In this document: one piece after another, positions 56,657-64,000 of the stretch | How positions within the stretch are numbered: position 1 is the first letter of the stretch | Layout: every line of letters starts with the position of its first letter | Made by a program: the position numbers and the translations under genes | The notes under the pieces: generated by a model | Seen by the model: only the letters and a program-made list of their open reading frames with translations | Told to the model about the DNA's origin: nothing | Databases searched by the model: none | Assembly: GCA_026985055.1 (NCBI GenBank) | Contig: JALSQZ010000021.1 | Span: 27,882 to 91,881, forward strand | Source of the DNA: Sedimenticola sp. | GTDB taxonomy: Bacteria > Pseudomonadota > Gammaproteobacteria > Chromatiales > Chromatiaceae | Direction: 5' to 3' | DNA: 64,000 bases

Positions 56657-57556
56657 ATGGCTAAAAGAGAATATTCCTACTACCCGGGATGCTCCTCGCA
56701 AAAAGGCGCATCCTCATCCAACCTGATGAAGTCCGTGGACACCATGTGCGAGGAGCTGGACATCCAGCTCAACGAAATTCCGGACTGGAACTGCTGCTCC
56801 GCATCCATCGGCTACGCCAGTGGCTCCGAGCTGCCGCGTCTGACCCTGTCGGCGCGCAACATCGCCCTGTCCGAAGAGCACAACAAGAACCAGGAAATCG
56901 TCGCTACCTGTGCCGCCTGCTGGCTGGCCACCAAGGAAGCCGCCGAGCGTCTGAAGGAAGACGAAACCATGTTCAAGGAGGCCAACACCGCATTGGCCGA
57001 AGCCGGGTTGAAGCTGCAAAACACCACCCCGATCAAGCACATGGCCGAAGTCATCATCGAAGACATTGGCCTGGAAGAGATCAAGGCCGGCGTGAAAAAG
57101 CCCCTGGAAGGCATCAAGATTGCCGGCTACGTGGGCTGCCAGACCAACCGGCCTTTCGGTATCGCCGGCGAGTCCTTCGAGAACCCCATGTATCTGGACA
57201 ACCTGGTGGAATCCCTGGGCGCGGATGCCTGCACCAGCTACGAGAAAAAGGTGCAGTGCTGCGGCGGCGCCCTGGCCTTCTCCGAGCCGGAGAAGTCCCA
57301 GGAAATGATCAAGGGCATCATCGAAGCGGCCTATGACAACGAAGCGGACATGATCGCCACCCCCTGTCCCTTGTGCCAGGCCAACGTGGAAATCTACCAG
57401 GACCAGATCAACGAAAAGTACGACACCAAGTTCAACATCCCCGTGGTGTACTACAGCCAGTTGATCTCCGTGGCCTATGGCCGCTCCGCTTCCGATGCCG
57501 CTCTCGACGGTCAGCTGATCAAGGCCAAGAAGCTGGAAGACATCGCGGGAAAATAG
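56657..57556 (+). CDS. hdrB: HdrB-like CCG-domain protein
   Basis: 299 aa. Two CCG domains with the HdrB pattern: YYPGCSSQ ... DWNCCSA ... CAACW, and YVGCQTN ... VQCCGGA ... CPLCQ. In HdrB these bind unusual noncubane 4Fe-4S clusters at the disulfide site. Last gene of qmoAB-hdrCB; 16 bases after hdrC, with a strong terminator following. Its partner substrate here is unknown and could be quinone or a protein disulfide. Confidence 0.94.
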   Translation: MAKREYSYYPGCSSQKGASSSNLMKSVDTMCEELDIQLNEIPDWNCCSASIGYASGSELPRLTLSARNIALSEEHNKNQEIVATCAACWLATKEAAERLKEDETMFKEANTALAEAGLKLQNTTPIKHMAEVIIEDIGLEEIKAGVKKPLEGIKIAGYVGCQTNRPFGIAGESFENPMYLDNLVESLGADACTSYEKKVQCCGGALAFSEPEKSQEMIKGIIEAAYDNEADMIATPCPLCQANVEIYQDQINEKYDTKFNIPVVYYSQLISVAYGRSASDAALDGQLIKAKKLEDIAGK

Positions 57557-57578
57557 CTTTTCCCTGCATGGCACAACA

Positions 57579-57604
57579 ATCCCCGCTGCGGCGGGGATTT
57601 TTTT
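57579..57604 (+). terminator. Rho-independent terminator of qmoAB-hdrCB
   Basis: ATCCCCGC and GCGGGGAT pair around TGCG, followed by TTTTTTT, 22 bases after the hdrB stop. Confidence 0.92.
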
Positions 57605-57630
57605 GCTCCGGATAAATATATGGAAACTTG

Positions 57631-57676
57631 ACAGGATGTTGAAAAAGTCCTGCCCTGGACCTTTTCAACATCCTGT
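57631..57676. repeat. Palindrome, ACAGGATGTTGAAAA type, copy 2
   Basis: ACAGGATGTTGAAAAAG pairs with CCTTTTCAACATCCTGT with an internal loop of about 14 bases that itself can pair (TCC/GGA). Related to the palindrome at 2393. It lies between converging genes hdrB and ybhR and may act as a terminator from the other side. Confidence 0.7.
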
Positions 57677-57691
57677 TGGTATTCGGGTCAA

Positions 57692-58801
57692 TCAATACAT
57701 GCGATGACGGAACAGCCAGCCCGCCGCCGCCAGGGACAACAGGCCGATGATGGCCATGGGCCAGTACTGATCCATGAGCAGCGCATAGCCGTCCCCTTCC
57801 AGAAATACCCCGCGCACGATCACCAGAAAATAGCGCAAGGGATCCAGAAAGGTAAGCCACTGCACGGCTTCGGGCATGTTGGCGATGGGTGTGGCGAATC
57901 CTGACAATATCACTGCCGGCACCAGAAACAGAAAAGCGCCCAGCACCGCCTGCTGCTGGGTAACCGAGATCGCCGAAATCATCAGTCCGATACCAACTGC
58001 GGAAAACAGGAACAACAACAAGCCGAGATACAGCGCCCCCAGGCTGCCGCGCAGGGGAATCTCAAACCAGAGCATGGCCACGACGATGATGAAACTGGCT
58101 TCAATGACGCCAATCACCAGTCCCGGCAGGGACTTGCCCATGAGAATGGCTGTAGGCCTCAGGGGGGTTACCAGCAACTGGTCGAAGGTGCCCTGCTCTC
58201 GCTCCCGGGCCACGGACAAGGCCGTAACCACCAGCGTCACCACCAGGGTAAGCAAGCCCACGATGCCGGGAATGATAAACCAGTGGGAATTCAGGTCTTC
58301 GTTATACCAGGCACGCATGCTCAGTTTCACCGGCGGGCCGGTGCTTCCCCGCACCTTACCCAGGTACTGATTGAAATCCAGGACGATGGCACGCATGTAA
58401 TTCAGCGCAAGCATGGCCGTGTTGGAGTTGCGGCCATCAAGTATGAGCTGCAGGCTGCCGCCGCGTCCCTTGGCCAGATGATCGCTGAATCGCGGCTCGA
58501 TGCGCAACACCAGTAACACTTTCTTGTTGTCCACCAAAGGCGCTACCTGCGCTTCCTCTTTGATATGCGCAATGATTTCGAAATGAGGAGATCCCTGAAT
58601 CCGGCTCACCAGTTCACGGGCAGCGCCACCGCCATCCTCATCGAAAATGGCCACGGCAACATGATCCAGGTCGAAACTGGCGGCATAACCAAAGACGATG
58701 AGCTGCATGATCGGCGGGCCGATGAGCACGAAACGGCTGCGCGGATCCCGCAGCAACGCAAGAAACTCCTTCACAGCCAGCGCCAGAATATGCCTCAACA
58801 T
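57692..58801 (-). CDS. ybhR: YbhR-type ABC-2 permease
   Basis: 369 aa from ATG 58801; the longer open frame upstream is MITE sequence. N-terminal helix (RFVLIGPPIMQLIVFGYAAS), a periplasmic domain of about 140 residues, then five helices, with the ABC-2 motif AREREQGTFDQLLVTPL. Forms an exporter with YbhS, YbhF and YbhG. MITE copy 5 now separates it from ybhS; before the insertion its ATG lay one base after the ybhS stop (TGAGATG). Confidence 0.92.
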   Translation of the reverse strand: MLRHILALAVKEFLALLRDPRSRFVLIGPPIMQLIVFGYAASFDLDHVAVAIFDEDGGGAARELVSRIQGSPHFEIIAHIKEEAQVAPLVDNKKVLLVLRIEPRFSDHLAKGRGGSLQLILDGRNSNTAMLALNYMRAIVLDFNQYLGKVRGSTGPPVKLSMRAWYNEDLNSHWFIIPGIVGLLTLVVTLVVTALSVAREREQGTFDQLLVTPLRPTAILMGKSLPGLVIGVIEASFIIVVAMLWFEIPLRGSLGALYLGLLLFLFSAVGIGLMISAISVTQQQAVLGAFLFLVPAVILSGFATPIANMPEAVQWLTFLDPLRYFLVIVRGVFLEGDGYALLMDQYWPMAIIGLLSLAAAGWLFRHRMY

Positions 58802-58818
58802 CTCAGTCCAGCCTCTTG

Positions 58819-59019
58819 GGAACCTCTGATTAATTCTGAGCGAAGCAGATTGTGATTCAAAATGTTCCGATACAAGGCGCAAATCGCGCGTAATGCCCCA
58901 GGGCACTCTCTCTTGCGCAAGCGCAATTCACCTTGTAGCCCGCTATTGCGAAGATTTGCAACGCAGTAGCGGGACATTTTGGGCGCAAGATGCGAGTTCA
59001 TGATTTAATCAAAGGTTCC
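58819..59019 (-). mobile_element. MITE copy 5, long form (201 bp), inverted
   Basis: Ends GGAACCTCTGATTAATTC and GATTTAATCAAAGGTTCC, exact 4-base duplication CTTG (58815-58818 and 59020-59023). It is reversed relative to the other four and carries the extra segment shared with copy 3. It supplies the last residues and stop of ybhS and splits ybhS from ybhR. Confidence 0.92.
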
Positions 59020-60147
59020 CTTGTATGCCTTGCGCCGCACCACCAGCGTTAGAATCACCAGCAGCACGCCCATGCCGCCCATATTGGCCCAATACACCGG
59101 CCACACATCTCCGGCCAGAAACAGACTCTGCAATATGGACACCAGATAACGGGCCGGAACCACATGAGTAACCATTTGAATGGGCGCGGGCATGGAATTG
59201 ATGTCGAAGATAAAGCCCGAAAGGATAAAAGCCGGCAGGAAGGTCACGATAATGGCCACCTGTCCCGCGACGAACTGATTGCGTGACACAATGGATATGA
59301 GCAGACCCAGCGCCAGGGCCACGAGCATGAACAGGGCGCTGGCTCCCAGGAGTGCGAGGAAGGAACCGCGGAACGGCACGTCGAACTGCCAGACCGCCAG
59401 GGCCACGGTAAACAGCATGCCCCCCATGCCCAAAAAGAAATAGGGTACGAGTTTCCCCACCAGCATTTCGCGCATGTTCAGGGGCGTAACCATGAGCGCC
59501 TCCATGGTGCCCCGCTCCCACTCCCGCGCCACCACCATGGCGGTGAGCAAGGAGCCGGTCAAAGTCATGATGATGGCCACCAGCCCGGGCACCAGATAAT
59601 GACGGCTGATAAGCGCGGCATTGAACCAGACCCGCTGTTCCATCGCCACCGGAAGCGGCAGGCTACGTCCATGTTGCCGCGCATACTGGCTAAGCCAGGA
59701 AAGCCAGGCCCCCTGAATATAACCCTGGGTAATGCGCGCCTGGTTGGCGTCCACCGCGTTCACCCGTATGGCAATGGGAGCATCCAGGCCGGACAGCAGC
59801 TGGCTGGAGAAATTGCTGCGCAACCAGATGATACCGTCGATGCGTCGTTCCGCCAGAGCCTGTTGGGCATCCTGAATGCTGTTGAAACGCTTTGGTCTGA
59901 AGAAATCCGAGTGATCAAAAGAGGCGCGAAAGCTGGCGGTGTTGCCGTCCGGACTGTCGATGACAAACCCCAGAGGAATATCTTTTGCGTCCAGGGAAAC
60001 CCCATAACCAAACAGAAACAGCAAGACCACCGGCATGAGAAAGGCGATGGCGATACTCGAAGGATCTCGCAGGATCTGCAGCCACTCCTTGCGGATCATG
60101 CCAGCGAGACGCATTCTTTTTCCGGCTTTTGACCTCAATCGTTTCAT
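59005..60147 (-). CDS. ybhS: YbhS-type ABC-2 permease
   Basis: 380 aa. Same plan as YbhR: N-terminal helix (IAIAFLMPVVLLFLFGYGVS), periplasmic domain, five C-terminal helices with AREWERGTMEALMVTPL. The start overlaps the ybhF stop by 4 bases. The last four residues (GTFD) and the TAA come from MITE copy 5; without it the frame reads YKRLD then TGA. Partner of YbhR. Confidence 0.92.
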   Translation of the reverse strand: MKRLRSKAGKRMRLAGMIRKEWLQILRDPSSIAIAFLMPVVLLFLFGYGVSLDAKDIPLGFVIDSPDGNTASFRASFDHSDFFRPKRFNSIQDAQQALAERRIDGIIWLRSNFSSQLLSGLDAPIAIRVNAVDANQARITQGYIQGAWLSWLSQYARQHGRSLPLPVAMEQRVWFNAALISRHYLVPGLVAIIMTLTGSLLTAMVVAREWERGTMEALMVTPLNMREMLVGKLVPYFFLGMGGMLFTVALAVWQFDVPFRGSFLALLGASALFMLVALALGLLISIVSRNQFVAGQVAIIVTFLPAFILSGFIFDINSMPAPIQMVTHVVPARYLVSILQSLFLAGDVWPVYWANMGGMGVLLVILTLVVRRKAYKGTFD

Positions 60148-61880
60148 GCCGCCGTTTCCCTTCCCTGCACCAGGGCAATAAAAGCATCTTCCATGCTGGG
60201 GGCGGGATTGTCCGGCGTCCGCGCCCGGGCACGAATCTCATGGGGCGTACCTTCGGCCAGCACAGCGCCTTCCGCCATGATCACCAGCCGGTCACAATAA
60301 TCCGCTTCTTCCATGAAATGGGTGGTCACCAGCACGGTGACGCCGGCCTCCGCCAGCGCGTTGGTGCGCGCCCAGAACTCGCGCCGGGCCAGGGGATCGA
60401 CCCCCGAAGTCGGTTCGTCCAGAAACAGGATTTCCGGTTCATGCATGAGCGCTGCGGCAAAAGCCAGCCGCTGTTTGTAACCCAGAGGAAGGGTGCCGGC
60501 ATTGGTGTCGGCATAGGACGCCAACTCAAACCCATCCAGGGCCCATTCAATTCTTTCCTGCTGGCGGCTGCCCCGCAGTTTGTAGGCGGCAGAGAAAAAC
60601 CTGAGATTCTGCGCCACGGTAAGATTCGCGTACAGGGAAAACTTCTGCGCCATGTAGCCAATACGCCCGCGGGCCCGGGCAGCCGCCGTGCGCAGGTCGT
60701 GACCGGCCACGGACACACGCCCCGAAGACAGGGGCAGCAAACCGCACAGCATGCGAAAAGTGGTGGTCTTGCCTGCGCCATTGGCTCCCAGCAGCCCAAA
60801 TATTTCTCCACGCCCAACGGAAAAGCTGATGCGCTTCACCGCCACGAAATCACCAAAACGCCGTTCCAGTTTTTCGACTTCTATGGGGTTGCCGGTGCGC
60901 TCGGCTGGCGCCAGCTTGTTGATCTCCGGTGTTGCCCGTTGTGCCTCATCGGGATCGGCCAGGCGGTCGACGAAGGCATCTTCAAAACGTGGCGCCGCCG
61001 CCTCCAGGCGAAGTCCTTGCACGGTTGGCAGCAGTGTACCGGCCTGGGGCTGATAACCCTGGCTGCTGATGATCCGTACCCGGTCACCATTGATAATGGC
61101 GTCATCGATCCCGGGGTGCCGGGCCAGTTCCGCCTGCAGACGCCGGGGACGCAGTCCCTCGGCAGCAACCTCCCAGACCCGGCCCACCATTTCCTCACTG
61201 AAGCGGCCGGGAGAAGCCTGCCCCAGCACCTTGCCCTTGTGCAGCAGAATCACCTCGTCGCAGCGCTCCGCTTCATCCAGGTAGGCGGTACTGAGCAGTA
61301 CGCTCATGCCTTCTTCCTGCACCTGGGTATAGACAATCTCCCACAACTCCCGCCGGGATACCGGGTCAACACCTACTGTAGGTTCATCCAGCAACAACAG
61401 CCGGGGCGGGCGCACCAGGGCACAGGCCAATCCCAGTTTCTGTTTCATGCCGCCAGACAACTTGCCCGCCAGACGGGAAGTGAACGGCGCCAGGCGGGTC
61501 ATTTCCATGAGCCGGGCATATCGCTCCGGGCGGTCGTCTTTCGGTACGCCCTGCAAATCCGCATACAGATCCAGATTTTCCTGTACGCTGAGATCCTCAT
61601 AGAGTCCAAAGCGCTGGGGCATATATCCAACCGCTGCTTGTACCTCGGCTGGTTGTTGCGCGGCATCCAGCCCCAGCACTTCGATACTTCCCCCATCCAT
61701 CTTCAACAGGCCGCAACACAGACGCATGAGAGTGGTCTTGCCCGCGCCGTCAGGGCCGATCAGACCTGTAACACTGCCTGGCGCCACCTGAATGCTGACC
61801 CCATCCAGCGCACACAGACGCCTCTCTCCACTGCCGAAGCTCTTGTGCACATCGCGCAGAATGAGCGCGGGCTGGCTCAT
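60144..61880 (-). CDS. ybhF: YbhF-type double ATPase of the ABC exporter
   Basis: 578 aa from ATG 61880. Two full ABC ATPases in one chain: Walker A GPDGAGKT with LSGGMKQKLGLACAL and LLLDEPTVGVDP in the first half, and GANGAGKT with LPLGYKQRLAFAAAL and LFLDEPTSGVDP in the second. In E. coli YbhFSR exports cationic drugs with YbhG and an outer-membrane channel. Start 1 base after the ybhG stop. Confidence 0.94.
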   Translation of the reverse strand: MSQPALILRDVHKSFGSGERRLCALDGVSIQVAPGSVTGLIGPDGAGKTTLMRLCCGLLKMDGGSIEVLGLDAAQQPAEVQAAVGYMPQRFGLYEDLSVQENLDLYADLQGVPKDDRPERYARLMEMTRLAPFTSRLAGKLSGGMKQKLGLACALVRPPRLLLLDEPTVGVDPVSRRELWEIVYTQVQEEGMSVLLSTAYLDEAERCDEVILLHKGKVLGQASPGRFSEEMVGRVWEVAAEGLRPRRLQAELARHPGIDDAIINGDRVRIISSQGYQPQAGTLLPTVQGLRLEAAAPRFEDAFVDRLADPDEAQRATPEINKLAPAERTGNPIEVEKLERRFGDFVAVKRISFSVGRGEIFGLLGANGAGKTTTFRMLCGLLPLSSGRVSVAGHDLRTAAARARGRIGYMAQKFSLYANLTVAQNLRFFSAAYKLRGSRQQERIEWALDGFELASYADTNAGTLPLGYKQRLAFAAALMHEPEILFLDEPTSGVDPLARREFWARTNALAEAGVTVLVTTHFMEEADYCDRLVIMAEGAVLAEGTPHEIRARARTPDNPAPSMEDAFIALVQGRETAA

Positions 61881-61881
61881 G

Positions 61882-62901
61882 TCAGGGTTTCTGGCAGTTC
61901 GGGATAGCGGCAACATCGGCCTGTAGATCGATCTGCACCGTGGCGGGCATGCCAAGGCGCAGCTCTTCATTGCCGTTACAGGCCATGACCCGCAGCTGGT
62001 AGACCAGGCGGGTGCGAAGCTCCGGGGTTTCCACGTTCTTGGGAGTGAATTCCGCCGTGGGTGAAATATAAGCCACCCAACCGGCATATTCCTTGCCGGG
62101 ATAGCTGTCGCTGAAGATGCTTGCGGGCATGCCCGGTTTCACCTTGCCCAGCAGGGTTTCCGGCAGCCAGGCACGCACCCAGACGGGGTTGGCAAAAGCC
62201 AGAGTCAAGGCGGGCTTGAGGGGACTGGCCATGTCTCCCGGCTCAAGAATACGGGTGCGGACAATACCATCCGTGGGCGCACGCAATTCGGTATTGGCCA
62301 GGTTCTGCCGGGTCAGTGCAAGATTTGCCTCGGCCGCCTTCAGATCGGCTTGGGCAGCCGCGATATCTTCCTTGCGCGGGCCCGCTTCCAGCAGCTTCAA
62401 GGCCGCCTGGGCCGCTTCCACCTGAGCCTGAGCGGCACTGGCGTTGGAACGGGCGGTTTCCACTTCTTCCCGGGACGCAAGTTTTTTCTCAACCAGGCGT
62501 TGCAGACGCTGCCACGTGTCCCGCGCCGCCTTGGCCCGGGCCTGGGCCGCGGCCACCTCGGCCTGCGCCTTCTCGATCTCTTCCGGACGGCTGCCCGCCT
62601 TCAGCTTGATCAGCTGCTGTCGCTTCGCTTCCACCTGGGCTTGGGCCTGCGCAACCCGGGAACGAAACAGCTCCTGGTGCAGGCGGGCAAGAAGCTGCCC
62701 CTTGCGCACATGCTCACCTTCTTCCACCAACACCTCGCCCACATGCTCGGAAGCATTGAAAGTGAGCTGGGCTTCGCGGATGTCCACGTTTCCATACAGG
62801 GTAAGCGAGTTGCCCTGCACCTCCTGGGGACGCAGCCTGAACCAGGCCACAGCAGCACCAGCCACCAACAAAACAAGAACCACAGGCAACAACTTTTTCA
62901 T
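61882..62901 (-). CDS. ybhG: YbhG-type membrane fusion protein
   Basis: 339 aa from ATG 62901. N-terminal anchor LLPVVLVLLVAGAAVAWF, lipoyl halves (VGEVLVEEGEHVRKGQLLARL and ELRAPTDGIVRTRILEPGDM), and a coiled-coil hairpin of about 140 residues rich in Ala, Gln and Glu. It is the first gene of the ybhGFSR-type operon. Membrane segment and order fit a periplasmic adaptor. The 274-base gap to 63175 holds a GGTGATT/AATCACC hairpin at about 62985 that resembles one unit of the multi-hairpin repeat. Confidence 0.93.
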   Translation of the reverse strand: MKKLLPVVLVLLVAGAAVAWFRLRPQEVQGNSLTLYGNVDIREAQLTFNASEHVGEVLVEEGEHVRKGQLLARLHQELFRSRVAQAQAQVEAKRQQLIKLKAGSRPEEIEKAQAEVAAAQARAKAARDTWQRLQRLVEKKLASREEVETARSNASAAQAQVEAAQAALKLLEAGPRKEDIAAAQADLKAAEANLALTRQNLANTELRAPTDGIVRTRILEPGDMASPLKPALTLAFANPVWVRAWLPETLLGKVKPGMPASIFSDSYPGKEYAGWVAYISPTAEFTPKNVETPELRTRLVYQLRVMACNGNEELRLGMPATVQIDLQADVAAIPNCQKP

Positions 62902-63175
62902 GGGAACATCCGGGTAGATAAACAAAATGGCATGGCGAAACGCCAGGGCGCCAGTACGGAACGAGAATATTCCCTTCATTATCAATCACCATGGGTGATT
63001 GTGGAAGGGATCTATCGATGTCCCGAACAGATACCCCGAGGCCATAAGTTCATGGCTTCAGGGACATGCCTATTATCCCGGTCCCGGACACGGGTGTCCT
63101 TGCATCTGATCAAGCCGGATGCCAAAACATCAATCGCAAGGCGCCTGGCAACGCATCTTTTGCCGGCGACACCGA

Positions 63176-63637
63176 TCAATCCACAGCCTTCAGGCTGTAA
63201 GCCGCATGACAGGCAACACAGTTGTTCATCAGATCGGCAAGCTGCTGGCGAGTATGATCGGCATCACCAAGTTGATGCGCATCCAGCGCCAGTTCATCAA
63301 ATTTCCTGTGTGTTGAAAAACCCAGTTTCTTGAATTCCAGGGGCAATTTGCCCATCAGCGCCGGTGGAATGGCTTGCTGGGCGGCCATGCCCACCTGGCG
63401 GGCCGCCTCCGCGGCAGTATCCATGTTTTCATGGTTGGCAGCCGAGAGAATATTCTGAACCGCCACCAGAAAAGCGCGCATTTCAGCCAGAACCATATTC
63501 CGCTCATCCGTGCTCAGAAGCAGAGCCTGACGACCATCCGGCGCCGGTTCCACACTGCCTACAAGACCAAACTTGTAAACCGCGGCGCCAAGGGCCAGCA
63601 ACAACAGTAGTAACACCGTCCAGCAAAATTTGCACAT
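63176..63637 (-). CDS. c-type cytochrome, cytochrome c'/c556 type
   Basis: 153 aa. The N-terminus (MCKFCWTVLLLLLLALGAAVYKFG) is a signal peptide or membrane anchor. The mature part is four helices, with the single heme motif CVACH near the C-terminus (about residue 143), as in cytochromes c' and c556. The sixth ligand near the N-terminus could be Met in DERNMVLAEMRAFL. It would carry electrons or bind NO in the periplasm; partner unknown. Confidence 0.88.
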   Translation of the reverse strand: MCKFCWTVLLLLLLALGAAVYKFGLVGSVEPAPDGRQALLLSTDERNMVLAEMRAFLVAVQNILSAANHENMDTAAEAARQVGMAAQQAIPPALMGKLPLEFKKLGFSTHRKFDELALDAHQLGDADHTRQQLADLMNNCVACHAAYSLKAVD

Positions 63638-63655
63638 ATTTGTTTTTCCCGATGG

Positions 63656-63877
63656 ATGATTGAACGGCTATTTTATTCCATGTTCACGGCAAGGGCTCAT
63701 ATCCACTGGGAAAAAAGCATGCGCATTCTGCTGCCAGAACCAGGCAAGGGGAAATTGATCATCTGGCGCAGCATTTCCCACGATTTGGGCATCCCGCTGG
63801 CGCGACTGCGGATCATCGTCGAACTGCTGGAGAATCAGGCGGATCCGGAACTGCTGGGCAACATGCAAAAGGATCTA
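63656..63877 (+). pseudogene. Histidine kinase fragment (H-box helix), cut off
   Basis: A short frame ends with SISHDLGIPLARLRIIVELL, the phosphoacceptor (H-box) helix of a sensor kinase, then ENQADPELLGNMQKDL, the start of the second HisKA helix. The sensor and HAMP part is missing upstream, where the divergent cytochrome gene starts, and the catalytic part is missing downstream, where the frame breaks in a new sequence at about 63878. Probably a remnant of a deleted or interrupted kinase gene. Confidence 0.6.
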
Positions 63878-64000
63878 GGAGTCTGTCGGATTTAACGCTG
63901 ATCGGCTGCAAATCCCTGGAGGGCGATTAACTCAGCTTATCGAATTCGTTAAATAGACTGACTATTCGCCTCATTCGATAAACTGATTTAATTCGCCCCC
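63875..64000. mobile_element. Probable end of an insertion sequence (runs off the right edge)
   Basis: At 63875 the kinase frame meets CTAG followed by GAGTCTGTCGGATTTAACG, a terminal-repeat-like start. CTAG is a common 4-base target of IS5-type elements. The following A/T-rich non-coding stretch contains TTATCGAAT (63937) and ATTCGATAA (63973), an inverted repeat. No transposase is reached, so identity is inference. Confidence 0.45.

Noticed and set aside
58802..58906. N-terminal extension of YbhR by 35 residues
   Set aside because: The extension is translated MITE sequence; ATG 58801 keeps its own ribosome binding site and gives a normal YbhR N-terminus.

Overview
The window reads as chromosome of a free-living, sulfur-oxidising gammaproteobacterium. 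The lineage is inferred from the leuS-lptE-holA-proA-nadD order, MetH, TmcA, a ybhGFSR-type exporter and the glnA sequence. The sulfur lifestyle is inferred from a qmoAB-hdrCB cluster, a DsrC-family protein, TusA, a periplasmic rhodanese and a PP-loop thiolase-like enzyme. No rRNA, tRNA, CRISPR array, phage or intact transposase gene was seen. I do not name a genus.

Layout. 1-3.3 kb: a secreted beta-helix protein cut by the left edge, an unrecognised 387-aa protein and a Gly/Ser/Tyr-repeat lipoprotein. 3.6-9.7 kb (minus): YfdX-like protein, DsrC-like protein, two MacB-type permeases, their ATPase, the membrane fusion protein and a periplasmic rhodanese. 9.8-16 kb (minus): nadD, proA, holA, lptE, leuS. 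16.1-20.1 kb (plus): three overlapping genes, namely a DUF2207-like membrane protein with a cytoplasmic (CHSA)n tail, a radical SAM/SPASM maturase with an RRE-like N-terminus, and a four-helix membrane protein. 20.4-22.6 kb: a small secreted protein, a ZnuA-Sco1 fusion and a lipoprotein. 22.8-31.3 kb: metH with a coupled split-barrel protein, tmcA, bacteriohemerythrin and nei. 31.3-38.1 kb: envelope genes (YceI, cytochrome b561, lytic transglycosylase, methyltransferase, CbiM-like permease) and an aldo-keto reductase. 38.1-51.7 kb: two cyclic-di-GMP proteins, PP-loop/TusA/CDF genes, glnA behind a sigma-54/NtrC promoter, an SLH protein, a Sel1 protein, DUF533, moaE and cbbQ. 52.4-57.6 kb: qmoAB-hdrCB. 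57.7-62.9 kb (minus): ybhGFSR-type exporter. Right end: a c-type cytochrome and a histidine-kinase fragment cut by what looks like an insertion-sequence end.

Three themes stand out. (1) The 16.1-20.1 kb operon looks like a radical SAM modification system whose substrate is the Cys-His tail of a membrane protein; I know of no described system with this repeat. (2) A family of five small non-autonomous elements (MITEs) with about 18-bp inverted ends and 4-bp target duplications is scattered through the window. Three of them landed in the last codons of genes (holA, the third gene of the radical SAM operon, ybhS) and now supply new C-termini and stop codons; removing the element restores a nearby native stop in each case. 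(3) A second intergenic repeat of about 140 bp, built of successive hairpins, occurs twice.
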